Below, piece after piece: positions 1 to 7,946 of a stretch of DNA of 64,000 nucleotides. Source of the DNA: Stigmatella erecta (GTDB lineage: Bacteria > Myxococcota > Myxococcia > Myxococcales > Myxococcaceae); the NCBI RefSeq assembly GCF_900111745.1, contig NZ_FOIJ01000007.1, forward strand, positions 186,001-250,000. Direction: 5' to 3'. The position numbers and the translations under genes were made by a program. Within the stretch, counting starts at the first letter, position 1. The number at the start of each line of letters is the position of its first letter. Below the pieces are notes generated by a model, which ran no database searches, was not told where the DNA came from, and saw only the letters and a list, made by a program, of their open reading frames with translations.

Positions 1-812
1 GCATCAAGCTGGAGAACGGCCACAAGGAGATGGTCACCCGGGTGATGGACCTGATTGCCCCCATCGGCAAGGGGCAGCGCGCGCTCATCGTCGCGCCGCC
101 CAAGACGGGCAAGACCATCATGCTCCAGCGCGTCGCCCAGGCGGTGCTCGCCAACCACCCGGAAATGCATGTCATGGTGCTGCTCATCGACGAGCGCCCC
201 GAGGAAGTCACCGACATGCGCCGCAGCATCAAGGCGGAGGTGCTCGCCTCGAGCTCGGACCGGCCCACGGGAGACCACCTCAAGGTGGCGGAGCTCGCGC
301 TGGAGCGCGCGCGAAGGCTCGTGGAGAGCGGCAAGGACGTGCTCATCCTCCTGGACTCCATCACCCGGCTGGCGCGCGCCTACAACAAGGAAGTGGACAG
401 CTCGGGCCGCACCCTCACCGGCGGCGTGGACAGCCGCGCGCTGGAGCGCCCCAAGCGGATCTTCGGCGCCGCGCGCGCCACGGAAGAGGCCGGCACGCTC
501 ACCATCATCGGCACGGCGCTCATCGACACCGGCAGCCGCATGGACGAGGTGATTTTCGAGGAGTTCAAGGGCACCGGTAACTCCGAGGTGACGCTGGACC
601 GGCTGCTCGCCGAGAAGCGCGTCTTCCCCGCCATCAACATCGCCCAGTCCGGCACGCGCAAGGAGGAGAAGCTCTTCACCCTCAAGGAGTACGAGAAGAT
701 CCGCAAGCTGCGGCAGATGCTCTTCTCGGTGAAGCCCGTGGAGGCCATGGAGGCGCTCATCAAGCGCCTGAGCCGCTACACCTACAACGACGAGTTCTTC
801 GACGAGTTGTAG
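1..812 (+). CDS. rho: Transcription termination factor Rho, C-terminal part (5' truncated by window edge)
   Basis: Rho is the hexameric RNA-dependent ATPase/translocase that ends transcription. The reading frame is open from base 3, so the start lies upstream of the window. The visible part is the RecA-like motor. It has the Walker A loop APPKTGKT near the start, the segment [13 protein letters not shown], the Walker [12 protein letters not shown] block, and the [11 protein letters not shown] region that forms the secondary RNA-binding R-loop. It ends in the usual short C-terminal tail, ANDed with no extra domain. The N-terminal OB-fold RNA-binding domain is outside the window. A hairpin follows the stop codon, and the next gene is convergent. 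Identification is essentially certain. Confidence 0.97.
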   Translation, partial: IKLENGHKEMVTRVMDLIAPIGKGQRALIVAPPKTGKTIMLQRVAQAVLANHPEMHVMVLLIDERPEEVTDMRRSIKAEVLASSSDRPTGDHLKVAELALERARRLVESGKDVLILLDSITRLARAYNKEVDSSGRTLTGGVDSRALERPKRIFGAARATEEAGTLTIIGTALIDTGSRMDEVIFEEFKGTGNSEVTLDRLLAEKRVFPAINIAQSGTRKEEKLFTLKEYEKIRKLRQMLFSVKPVEAMEALIKRLSRYTYNDEFFDEL

Positions 813-819
813 GCGCAGC

Positions 820-840
820 GGCCCGGGGAGCCTACGGGCC
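820..840. terminator. Hairpin between rho and the convergent gene
   Basis: GGCCCG (820-825) and CGGGCC (835-840) form a perfect 6-bp stem with a 9-nt loop. It lies between the stop of rho and the stop of the convergent gene. There is no U-tract, so termination is inferred from position and structure only. Confidence 0.4.
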
Positions 841-2189
841 TACCAGGGGCAGTCCACCACGTCCACGGTGCGCGACAGCGGGGGGGCCTTGTTCCCCCCG
901 CTGTCGGTGAGCGTGTAGACCACGGTGTACGAGCCCTCGGCCCAGGCGTTGGGGAAGCCCGACCAGTGCACCTCGGGCGAGATGTTGCCGTAGCAGGCGT
1001 CAATGGCCTCCCAACCCGGATCCACCCACTGCGAGCCGCAGGTGTGCGTCATGTGCGGAGGGCCCTTGAGCCGGAAGGTGGGCGGCGTGGTGTCCTCCAC
1101 CTTCACCGTGCGCACGGAGCTGGTGGTGCGGCCCTGCGCATCCCAGGCGACGTACTGCACCGAGTAGGTGCCCTCGGCGCACGGGTTGGGGCCCGGGCCG
1201 TACGCGTCGCTGCCCGTGTTGAAGGCGTGCACCTGCAAGGCGTTGCACGAGGCGTCCCACGCGCGGGCGCCGGGATCCTTCCAGGTGTCCTGGCCGCACT
1301 CGAGCACCATGTCGAGCGTGCCCTGCACCGACATCGTCAGGTCCGTGAGGTCCGCCGGGCAGGTGGCCGGGCTCTGGCCATGGAGGCCGATGATGACGCC
1401 GCCGTCGCCATCGCCCTCCTCTTCCTCCTCACCGTCGCCTCCGCCGGGGTTCTGGCCGCAGAACGCGCCGCCGGCGCAGACCAGCAGCGGGTGCTCGCAC
1501 GTCCCGTCGGGCCTGCACACGTCCGTGGTGCAGGCGTCCCCATCGTCGCAGTCGCTGGGGCCCCGGCAGCTGCCGGAGGGCGTCTCGACCACCTGGCCGT
1601 TGAGCACCACCTCCGCCTTCTGCAGCGTGTTGTCCGAGCAGCAGTCATCCACCTGGGTGACCACGACGCGGTTGCGCTCGCCCGCCTTCACATAGGTGCC
1701 CAGGTTCGCCGTGCCCGAGCCGCGCAGGTACACGTAGCTGCCGGGGATGACGAGCCCGTCCGGGTGCGCGGAGTTGAAGAGCGTCACCCGCGAGCCATCG
1801 TCCATGCCCTGGAAGGAGATGGTGAACTCGTTCACCGCCACGTTGGCGGGCACATCCACGAACGTCTGGAAATAGGTGAAGTCCCCATAGGCCAAACACA
1901 CCACCGGCGCCAGGCAGATGCGTGAGGGAATGGAGAAGCCAATCGTGTCTGGGTTGGGCGCGGTGGCCCAGCCCCCGTCCTCCCCGGGGGGAATGGTGGC
2001 CTCCTCGTATTCACAGCTGTCTCCGTGGTGCGTGGGCGCGCACGAGAACTCCCGCAGGCCCTGAGGGTTGGAGGCGGAGACCTCCAACCCGTGGTGCATC
2101 TGCCACGGCGAGCGGGTCTGCGCGGCGGCAGGCATTCCTCCTAGCACAACGCCAGCGCCCACCAGGACACCCCATCCAGTGCGTTTCAT
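840..2189 (-). CDS. Exported protein with C-terminal Ig-like (DUF5011/HYR-type) domains
   Basis: This is a 449-residue exported protein of unknown role. The first ~23 residues form a signal peptide ending in AAAQ. Residues ~25-200 are a beta-rich region containing FVDVPANVAVNEFTISF and VVVTQVDDCC. A Cys-rich segment, DCDDGDACTTDVC, follows; such segments are common in large myxobacterial surface proteins. Next come a Gly/Glu/Asp-rich linker and two beta-sandwich repeats. Both repeats carry the D..PP.F/W.DPG.EA.DA..GN..V pattern and the EGSYTV.Y...D..GN pattern of DUF5011/HYR-type domains. No catalytic motif is visible. A surface, adhesion or matrix role is an inference. Confidence 0.75.
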   Translation of the reverse strand: MKRTGWGVLVGAGVVLGGMPAAAQTRSPWQMHHGLEVSASNPQGLREFSCAPTHHGDSCEYEEATIPPGEDGGWATAPNPDTIGFSIPSRICLAPVVCLAYGDFTYFQTFVDVPANVAVNEFTISFQGMDDGSRVTLFNSAHPDGLVIPGSYVYLRGSGTANLGTYVKAGERNRVVVTQVDDCCSDNTLQKAEVVLNGQVVETPSGSCRGPSDCDDGDACTTDVCRPDGTCEHPLLVCAGGAFCGQNPGGGDGEEEEEGDGDGGVIIGLHGQSPATCPADLTDLTMSVQGTLDMVLECGQDTWKDPGARAWDASCNALQVHAFNTGSDAYGPGPNPCAEGTYSVQYVAWDAQGRTTSSVRTVKVEDTTPPTFRLKGPPHMTHTCGSQWVDPGWEAIDACYGNISPEVHWSGFPNAWAEGSYTVVYTLTDSGGNKAPPLSRTVDVVDCPW

Positions 2190-2394
2190 GATTCAACCCC
2201 CCGAAAACTTCGGCTGTTCAACTGAGCGTCTCTGCCCCGACGACTTATTTTCAGTGTCAGCAGCAGGGATGCGTTGAAGACTGCGCTCCGGCCTTCGAGG
2301 CGGCAATTTCCGCTGTATCGGGTTTGTCGGGCATCCCCCAGAACGCCCCGGGCGCGAAGGAATCCAGACAGGGGGGCGGTCCCGGTGGGGGGAG

Positions 2395-2709
2395 TTGATA
2401 GACTGCCTGTCCGTGCCAGAACTTTCGCCGAAGATGTGCGCCACCTGCGGGCGCCCCATTTCCGCGCGCGAGCTGTACTACCGCTTCACCCTGGTGCTCC
2501 AGGGTGAGCAGGATGTGCTCGACGCGTCAGGAGGTGACGATGCCGGCGGCCTCGACGCCCTGCTCCAGCAGTTGGAGCAGGGGCCGGAGGATGCGCGCGA
2601 GTGGGAGGAGCAGGTGCACTGGGAGCGCTCCGGCGTCATCTGCCCCGCCTGCAGGGACTTGGTGCGGCGCACCCTGACGCTCCCCGAGGGGGACACGGGG
2701 CCGCACTGA
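2395..2709 (+). CDS. Small hypothetical protein with paired CxxC motifs
   Basis: This 104-residue protein has no recognised family. It carries CATCGRP near residue 15 and CPACRD near residue 85. The two CxxC knuckles could together hold one zinc ion, with an acidic Gln/Glu-rich stretch between them. The annotated start is a TTG directly after a G-rich run. GTG at 2413 and ATG at 2434 are alternatives; the ATG still keeps the first CxxC. The gene runs convergently into a lipoprotein gene, with a hairpin between them. The role is unknown. Confidence 0.6.
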   Translation: MIDCLSVPELSPKMCATCGRPISARELYYRFTLVLQGEQDVLDASGGDDAGGLDALLQQLEQGPEDAREWEEQVHWERSGVICPACRDLVRRTLTLPEGDTGPH

Positions 2710-2711
2710 GG

Positions 2712-2732
2712 CGCCGCGGGTTACACGCGGCG
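2712..2732. terminator. Hairpin shared by two convergent genes
   Basis: CGCCGCG (2712-2718) pairs perfectly with CGCGGCG (2726-2732) around a 7-nt loop. It overlaps the stop codon of the minus-strand gene and sits 3 bp after the plus-strand stop. This is a plausible bidirectional terminator without a U-tract. Confidence 0.4.
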
Positions 2733-3542
2733 GGCCGGCTGCCGGCGCGCGAAGGCCCGCGCCGCGAGCGCCGCCACCACCACGCCCACCAGGAAGGCGC
2801 CCAGCCCCACGAGGGCCACGGGCAGCAGGGCCGCCACGGCGCCGCCCAGGGCGGACCGGCTGAGCTGGGAGACGACCTGGGGCGCGCACGGGCCGTCCTT
2901 GCACTCGGGCACCGTCTGGCCCAGCTCGTTCATGCCCCCGCGCACCGCAGCCGCCGCGGCCCGGTAGGCCACGCCCTCCACCGCCTGGGAGAGCGCCGTG
3001 TCCGCGGCCAGGGGGGGCTGCTGATTCTGCAGCTCGGTGCGAAGCTGCTGGGCCATGGCGCTCGCCATGGAGCGGCCCACCTGATCGGCGATCTCCGCCA
3101 TCAGCGCGGCGATCTCCTCCCGGCGCGAGGAGAGCCCATCCACGAGCCCCTGCCCGCTCTGCTCGAGGAGGTAGCGGCCGGTGGGCCCCATGTGCCGCAT
3201 CTCCGCGGCCAGCACGGGCACCATCTCCTGGGCGAACTCCGCCCCGGCCTCGCCGAGCCGCGCGCCCCGCCCGTCCTCGGAGAGGTAGCCCTCGACGCCC
3301 TCCAGCATGCCGCTGGCCGTATCCCGGCCCACGTCCCGGGCGCTGGGCGGATCCACCAGGGCGCCGTCCAGGAGCCGGTCGGCCACCTGCGACACCTTGC
3401 TCCGGAAGGCGGCCTCCTCACCGGGCGGGCCCAGGGACTCGATGGCGCCCGCGGCCGCGTTCCGGGACACCTTGCGCAGCGAGCAGCCCCCTGTCGTCCC
3501 CAGCATGACTCCCCACAGCACCACCCATGCGATGCGCCGCAT
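2721..3542 (-). CDS. Lipoprotein with C-terminal membrane segment
   Basis: The start at 3542 is preferred because GGGAGGGCGGG lies just upstream and the product then opens with a clean signal, MRRIAWVVLWGVMLGTTGGC. The last four residues, TGGC, give an acceptable lipobox. The mature part is mostly helical and Ala/Glu-rich. A hydrophobic segment (SALGGAVAALLPVALVGLGA and onward) near the C-terminus is followed by Arg-rich RRQPARRV. The protein is therefore probably anchored at both ends. CKDGPC near residue 225 may form a disulfide. I do not recognise a family or a function. Confidence 0.65.
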   Translation of the reverse strand: MRRIAWVVLWGVMLGTTGGCSLRKVSRNAAAGAIESLGPPGEEAAFRSKVSQVADRLLDGALVDPPSARDVGRDTASGMLEGVEGYLSEDGRGARLGEAGAEFAQEMVPVLAAEMRHMGPTGRYLLEQSGQGLVDGLSSRREEIAALMAEIADQVGRSMASAMAQQLRTELQNQQPPLAADTALSQAVEGVAYRAAAAAVRGGMNELGQTVPECKDGPCAPQVVSQLSRSALGGAVAALLPVALVGLGAFLVGVVVAALAARAFARRQPARRV

Positions 3543-3643
3543 CCCGCCCTCCCATCCCCAAGCCTTCACGTGAGATGGAGACGCACCTGGCCCCCGCCAA
3601 CTGGAGGTCCGTCGCGGGGGACCCCAAACGTCTGGTAGCGCAC

Positions 3644-4499
3644 CTACACCGTCCCCGTCAGTTGCTTCATCAGCAGCCGGCGGTAGCCGCCCTCCACGAG
3701 CTCGCCTCCTCGCCGGACGGCGTAGCGGACGGCGTCCTTCATGTGCCGGGCGGGATCCTTCCAGTGCTTGGCGGTGGCCGCCTCGCCATACAGGAGCAGG
3801 GCGATGTCCCGGTACGAGGCGCCCGCGCGCGCCGCATCGAGCGCCGTCAGGTAGTTCTGGAGCTGCTTGGAGCGGGGCAGCGGCTCCGGCAGCGCCTCCC
3901 CCAGCAGGGTCCGGACGTCAGCCAGGGCGGAGATGGCCCCGTCGAGATCCTGCGGCCCGGGCACCCAGAGGACGAAGGCGGCCCCGGGCGCGAGCAGGGC
4001 CTCCACCTCGCCCTCGCACCCCAGCGCCACCGTCTCCCCGTTGCCCGTGAGCATCAGGGTGCCGCCCTCGGGGCCCAGCAGCAGGCCCTTCTGGCACCGC
4101 AGGCGCTCCAGCAAGAAGCCGCGGGCGCGGGCGGGGCCCGTGAGGATGCGGGCGTTCAACCGGGGCAGCGCGCCGTGGGCCCAGAACACGGAGGTGGACC
4201 AGGCATCGAGCGAGGGGTCCACGAAACGCCAGGAGTCCCCACGGAGCGACCTCCTCATGGCGCTCGGTGACCCGCCGTACCTCCAAATCTCCCGCGTAGA
4301 AGTGCGTGGGCTGCCGGCCCTGGGCCTCCAGGGCCTTCCACTGGGCTTGGTAGGTGGGGTTGCGGCGCAAGAACTCCCAGGCCCACCCGCTCCGCGAGAG
4401 CAGGGACGCCCGGCGCCCGCCATCGGTGGCATGAACCCTGTCGCTCGGCATGACGTTCTCTTTCTCCTGGCTGGGGGCCACGGGGCCGCGGGGCTTCAT
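3644..4499 (-). pseudogene. DUF6499/DUF2285-type protein broken by one frameshift
   Basis: The N-terminal frame (from ATG 4499) carries SGWAWEFLRRNPTYQAQW, a signature of the transcriptional-regulator-like domain that precedes DUF2285. It stays in that frame to HEEVAPWG. The family pattern then continues in the next frame as DSWRFVDPSLDAWSTSVFW, followed by a DUF2285-like helical C-terminus (YRDIALLLYGEAATAKHW). The switch occurs at four Gs (minus strand; CCCC at 4237-4240). One extra G would give a continuous reading of PWGDSWRFVDP. This is either a real single-base deletion or a sequencing error in a G-run. The ATG overlaps the stop of the upstream nucleotidyltransferase gene (ATGA), which suggests translational coupling. 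These proteins are usually found on mobile elements; the function is unclear. Confidence 0.7.
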
Positions 4500-5587
4500 T
4501 CCGTTCTGTTCTGGAGGTGGGTGCCGTGGACGTGCTCCCCATCGAGCACGATGCTGCCCTCGACGAGGCTGTCCCCGTCGATGCGCGCCCCGGGCAACAC
4601 CACGCTGTCGCGCACCACCGCGCGCGGGCCAATCACCACGCCCGGAAAGAGCACCGAGCGCTCGGCCTGGCCCTCACACCGCACATCCTCGCCGGTGAGC
4701 GTGTGGCGCAGCCCCCCCGCGTGGCGCACCCAGTGGCGGGCGCCGCCGGGCGTGAGCGTGTGCGGCATCTGCGCGGGGCTCAGCGTGGGCGGCTCCGCGA
4801 CGAGGCGGCGGTGGGCCTCCAGGTAGCGCGCCACCGTGCCGATGTCCTCCCAGTACCCGTCGAACCGGTAGCCGAGGATGCGCTCGCCGGCCTGGAGCAT
4901 GGCGGGGATGACATCCCGGCTGATGTCCGCCTGCCAGGGGCCCCGCGACAGCGTCTCCAGGTACCGCTGCAAGGGCTCCGCGGAGAAGATGGCCACCGCG
5001 GTGAAGACGGTGTCGGCGGTGGGCTCGGAGGGCTTCTCCACGAAGCGCAGCAACTGGCCATCCCCGCCGAACTCCACCATGCCAAAGAGCGGCACGGCCT
5101 CGCGCGCGATGCGCTGGTAGCCGAGCGTCAGCGCCGCGCGGCGCTCGCGGTGCAGGGCCAGCATCGGCCCATAGTCGAACCGGTAGACGTGGTCGGCATG
5201 GAGCACGAGCACATCCCGCACGCCCTGGCCGAAGATGTAGGGCGCGTTGAAGCGCAGGGCATCGGCCGTGCCGGCCTCCACGGGCCGGTGCACCGTGGCG
5301 AGCACGTGCTCGCACGTGTCCCGCGTCACGCCCTGGTAGGGGCCAAAGTGAATCTTCAAGCCCTGGCCGTGCCAGTGCTCCAGCAGGTAGTGCAGCAGCG
5401 GAGCCTCGTTGTGCTGGGACATCAGCAGCACCTCTTCGATGCCCGAGGCGCGGCAGTTCAAGAGGCTGAAGTCGATGAGGTGGCACTGGCCGCCGAAGGG
5501 CACCAGCGGCTTGAGCCGGCCGTGCCCCAGGCGGCCCATGCGCACGCCGCGCCCGCCGGCCAGTAACACCGCTCGCAAGTGCTCCAT
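4496..5587 (-). CDS. GlgC-like nucleotidyltransferase (candidate cyclitol-1-phosphate nucleotidyltransferase)
   Basis: This enzyme should activate a sugar or cyclitol 1-phosphate to its NDP form. Residues 1-240 form the nucleotidyltransferase fold. LLAGGRGVRMGRLGHGRLKPLVPFGG matches the GlgC loop in pattern, apart from the usual LT..R.KP spacing. VLHADHVYRFDY supplies the metal Asp, VEKP follows, and GYWEDIGTVARYLEAH is the typical GlgC region. The C-terminal ~100 residues form a left-handed beta-helix. GGGAGAGGAG precedes the ATG. The gene is divergent from the cyclitol operon. Validamycin clusters use a GlgC homologue (ValB/VldB) to make NDP-valienol, so a matching role is inferred here. 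An ordinary glucose-1-phosphate adenylyltransferase for glycogen is the alternative. Confidence 0.8.
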   Translation of the reverse strand: MEHLRAVLLAGGRGVRMGRLGHGRLKPLVPFGGQCHLIDFSLLNCRASGIEEVLLMSQHNEAPLLHYLLEHWHGQGLKIHFGPYQGVTRDTCEHVLATVHRPVEAGTADALRFNAPYIFGQGVRDVLVLHADHVYRFDYGPMLALHRERRAALTLGYQRIAREAVPLFGMVEFGGDGQLLRFVEKPSEPTADTVFTAVAIFSAEPLQRYLETLSRGPWQADISRDVIPAMLQAGERILGYRFDGYWEDIGTVARYLEAHRRLVAEPPTLSPAQMPHTLTPGGARHWVRHAGGLRHTLTGEDVRCEGQAERSVLFPGVVIGPRAVVRDSVVLPGARIDGDSLVEGSIVLDGEHVHGTHLQNRTE

Positions 5588-5772
5588 GGACGACGCTCCT
5601 CTCCCGCAGGGCCGGGCCGCGCGGCCTCGTGTTGCATGGAAGTAAGCAGCAGCCTCGCACCCGAGGAGAGTGGAAAAACGCCGCCCTGCCCGTTTCCCAC
5701 TCCCTGGCCACGGCGGCTCCCACTACCTGTTCGTTCGCGGCAGACACCTCGCGTTGCCCGGGAGCCGACCCC
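5588..5772. promoter_or_regulatory. Divergent intergenic region controlling the aminocyclitol genes
   Basis: These 185 bp separate the GlgC-like gene from the cyclase operon, so promoters for both directions should lie here. GGGCCGCGCGGCC around 5609-5622 is nearly self-complementary. I could not identify -35/-10 boxes or a known operator. The 3' end holds the GGGAG ribosome-binding site (5760-5764) that supports the ATG at 5773. Confidence 0.4.
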
Positions 5773-6993
5773 ATGCCTTCCATTGGATCCACAGCCAGCC
5801 CTACCCCTGACGTGAAGTCCCCTCACCATGGCTCGCTCCTCATCGAGGGCGCGCCCGCGGGCTACCGCGTCACGGTGCACCGGGAGGACCGCTACGGCAT
5901 TCACGTGGGCCGGGGCACCCTGGCCCGGCTCGACGCGCTCCTGGGCCCGGTGATGGCGGCCAACGACGCGGACTCCGCCGTCGTCATCACCGACCACCAC
6001 GTGGGCCCGCTGTACGCGGAGCTGGTGATGAAGCGCATCAGCGCCACGGGCGCGCGCGTGCAGAGCATCCACCTGCCCGCGGGCGAGACGTCGAAGTCCG
6101 TGGCGCAGGCGCAGCGGCTCTGGGACGAGCTGCGCGCCAAGAGCGTGCGCCGCCGCACCTTCCTCGTGGCCCTCGGCGGGGGCGTGCTGTGCGATCTCGT
6201 GGGCTTCGTGGCCACCACCTACTTGCGGGGCATTCCGTACGCCAACGTGGCCACGTCCTTGATGGGCCAGGTGGACGGGGCCATCGGGGGCAAGGTCGGC
6301 GTGGACCACAGCACGGGCAAGAACCTCATCGGCGGCTTCTACCACCCGGACCTGGTCGTCATTGATCCGTCGTGTCTGGCCACCCTGCCCCTGGCGGAGA
6401 TCATCAACGGCCTGGCCGAGGTGGTGAAGGTGGCCCTCATCGGCACCCCGGGCCTCTTCGAGCACCTGGAGCGGCTGCCCATGCAGGGCACCTGGGCGGT
6501 GGACCAGCCCGCCCCCGGGCCCTTCATCGAGAGCCTGGAGCCCATCATCCACGCGGCCATCGGCAAGAAGCTCGAGTTGCTCGCGCCGGACCCCTTCGAG
6601 CAGGACCTGCGCCGGCTGCTCAACCTCGGCCACAGCGTGGGCCACGGCCTGGAGGCCGCGACGAACTACGTGCGCTACCGGCACGGCGAGGCGGTGGCCA
6701 TCGGCACCGCCACCGTCACCGGCATCTCCGTGGGCATGGGGCTCGCCTCGCCGGACACGCTGCGCCGCGTGCTGCGGCTGCTGCGCAAGCTGCGGCTGCC
6801 CGTCACCGTGCCGGACGAGCTGCGGGAGGTGGTGTGGCACCACCTGGAGACGGCCCGGCTGGTGCGCAACGGCCGGCTGCTGCTCGTCATGCCCACGGCG
6901 ATCGACCACTGCACCATCATCGACGACATCACCCGGGGCCAGTACGACGCCGCGTGCCAGCTCGTCGCGAAGGAGGCCCCGGCATGCGGCTGA
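5773..6993 (+). CDS. Sugar-phosphate cyclase (dehydroquinate-synthase superfamily)
   Basis: Members of this NAD- and Zn-dependent superfamily cyclise sugar phosphates. They include AroB, 2-deoxy-scyllo-inosose synthase and the sedoheptulose-7-phosphate cyclases EEVS, EVS and DDGS. The sequence shows PAGETSKS, VALGGGVLCDLVGF, YLRGIPY, GGKVGVDHSTGKN (Lys174), AEVVK, NLGHSVGH and RHGEA. The expected Zn ligands are Glu216, His287 and His304. Asn284 and His291 are also kept, which is closer to AroB/inosose synthases than to my recollection of EEVS motifs. The ATG at 5773 has a good ribosome-binding site; an in-frame ATG at 5629 would intrude into the divergent promoter. This is the first gene of an eight-gene operon with a VldE-like coupling enzyme, so a cyclitol product is inferred. 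The exact substrate cannot be read from sequence. Confidence 0.85.
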   Translation: MPSIGSTASPTPDVKSPHHGSLLIEGAPAGYRVTVHREDRYGIHVGRGTLARLDALLGPVMAANDADSAVVITDHHVGPLYAELVMKRISATGARVQSIHLPAGETSKSVAQAQRLWDELRAKSVRRRTFLVALGGGVLCDLVGFVATTYLRGIPYANVATSLMGQVDGAIGGKVGVDHSTGKNLIGGFYHPDLVVIDPSCLATLPLAEIINGLAEVVKVALIGTPGLFEHLERLPMQGTWAVDQPAPGPFIESLEPIIHAAIGKKLELLAPDPFEQDLRRLLNLGHSVGHGLEAATNYVRYRHGEAVAIGTATVTGISVGMGLASPDTLRRVLRLLRKLRLPVTVPDELREVVWHHLETARLVRNGRLLLVMPTAIDHCTIIDDITRGQYDAACQLVAKEAPACG

Positions 6994-7946
6994 GCCTCGC
7001 GTCCACGGCCTACATGGACCTGCCGCTCGGGGAGGCCCTCTCCCGGGTGAAGGCGCTGGGGCTGGAGTGCATCGACCTGGCGGTCGACTCCTCCTCGCGC
7101 ATGCTCCAGCTGGAGGACCTGCTGCAGCCCACCCGGCGGGCGGAGATCCAGCGGCAGCTCGCGGAGGCGGGCCTGTCCATCTCGGCGATCAGCAACCACG
7201 CGGATGGGCAGCTCCTGCTGGGGCCGCTGCACGAGGTGACGGACGGCATCTACAAGGGCACCCCGGCGGAGAAGCGGGCCTATGCCATCCGGCGCATGCA
7301 GGACTGCGCCCGGGCGGCGGACGCGCTGGGGGTGCGCCTGGTGGCGGGCTTCATCGGCTGTCCGGACTACGCGCGCTGGTTCCGCTGGCCCGGGCAGGAG
7401 GACGGGTGGGCGCCCCAGTTCGCCCAGTGTGCGGAGGTGATGGGCCAGGTGCTGCCCGTGTACCGCGAGTATGGGGTGCGCTTCGCGCACGAGCTGCACC
7501 CCAAGCAGCTCGTGTACGAGACGGAGAGCGCCGCGCGGAGCCTGGAGGTGCTGGGCGAGTTCGCCGAGTGGGGCTTCAACGTGGACACCGGCAACCTGGC
7601 CCTGGCCGGGGTGGACGCCGTGGACTTCATCCGCCAGTTCGGTGGCCGCATCTGGCACGTCCACGCCAAGGACGCCGAGGTGCTGCGCCCGGTGACGCGG
7701 CGGCACTTCCTCTCGCACAACCGCTACTACTCGCAAGCCGAGCGCAACTTCCGCTTCCGGATTCCCGGCTGGGGCCAGCTCGACTGGCGCCGCATCCTCA
7801 CCGAGCTGCACCTGGCGGGCTACACCGGGGATGTCGCCGTGGAGAACGAGGACAACACCCTCGGCCGCTGGGAAGGCTGCCGCCTGGCGCTCGACTTCAT
7901 CCGGCCCCTGCTGCTCCACACCCCCCGGCAGGAGCGCTGGTGGTGA
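6984..7946 (+). CDS. Sugar-phosphate isomerase/epimerase, xylose-isomerase-like TIM barrel
   Basis: This 320-residue protein is of the AP-endonuclease-2/IolE-like barrel family. These enzymes move or invert groups on sugars and inositols using a divalent metal. The ligand-bearing strand ends are visible as RFAHELHP, FNVDTGNLAL, WHVHAKD and VAVENEDN (Glu, Asp, His, Glu). AAGGAGG lies just upstream, and the ATG overlaps the cyclase gene by 10 bp. In validamycin clusters the C2 epimerisation of 2-epi-5-epi-valiolone is done by an unrelated vicinal-oxygen-chelate enzyme (ValD). No such gene is in this operon, so this barrel may do that job. That is an inference. Confidence 0.8.
   Translation: MRLSLASTAYMDLPLGEALSRVKALGLECIDLAVDSSSRMLQLEDLLQPTRRAEIQRQLAEAGLSISAISNHADGQLLLGPLHEVTDGIYKGTPAEKRAYAIRRMQDCARAADALGVRLVAGFIGCPDYARWFRWPGQEDGWAPQFAQCAEVMGQVLPVYREYGVRFAHELHPKQLVYETESAARSLEVLGEFAEWGFNVDTGNLALAGVDAVDFIRQFGGRIWHVHAKDAEVLRPVTRRHFLSHNRYYSQAERNFRFRIPGWGQLDWRRILTELHLAGYTGDVAVENEDNTLGRWEGCRLALDFIRPLLLHTPRQERWW

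Noticed and set aside
55-552. Long Arg/Ser-rich frames overlapping rho and many other genes on either strand
   Set aside because: They are frame shadows caused by high GC third positions; low-complexity composition and no family motifs.
4496-5587. Glycogen biosynthesis (GlgC) as the sole interpretation of the nucleotidyltransferase
   Set aside because: Kept only as an alternative: no glgA/glgB genes are near, while it faces a cyclitol operon whose known counterparts need a GlgC-like enzyme.
5629-5772. In-frame upstream extension of the cyclase gene (ATG 5629)
   Set aside because: It would consume most of the divergent promoter region and add a non-conserved Pro/Ser-rich leader; ATG 5773 has a better ribosome-binding site.
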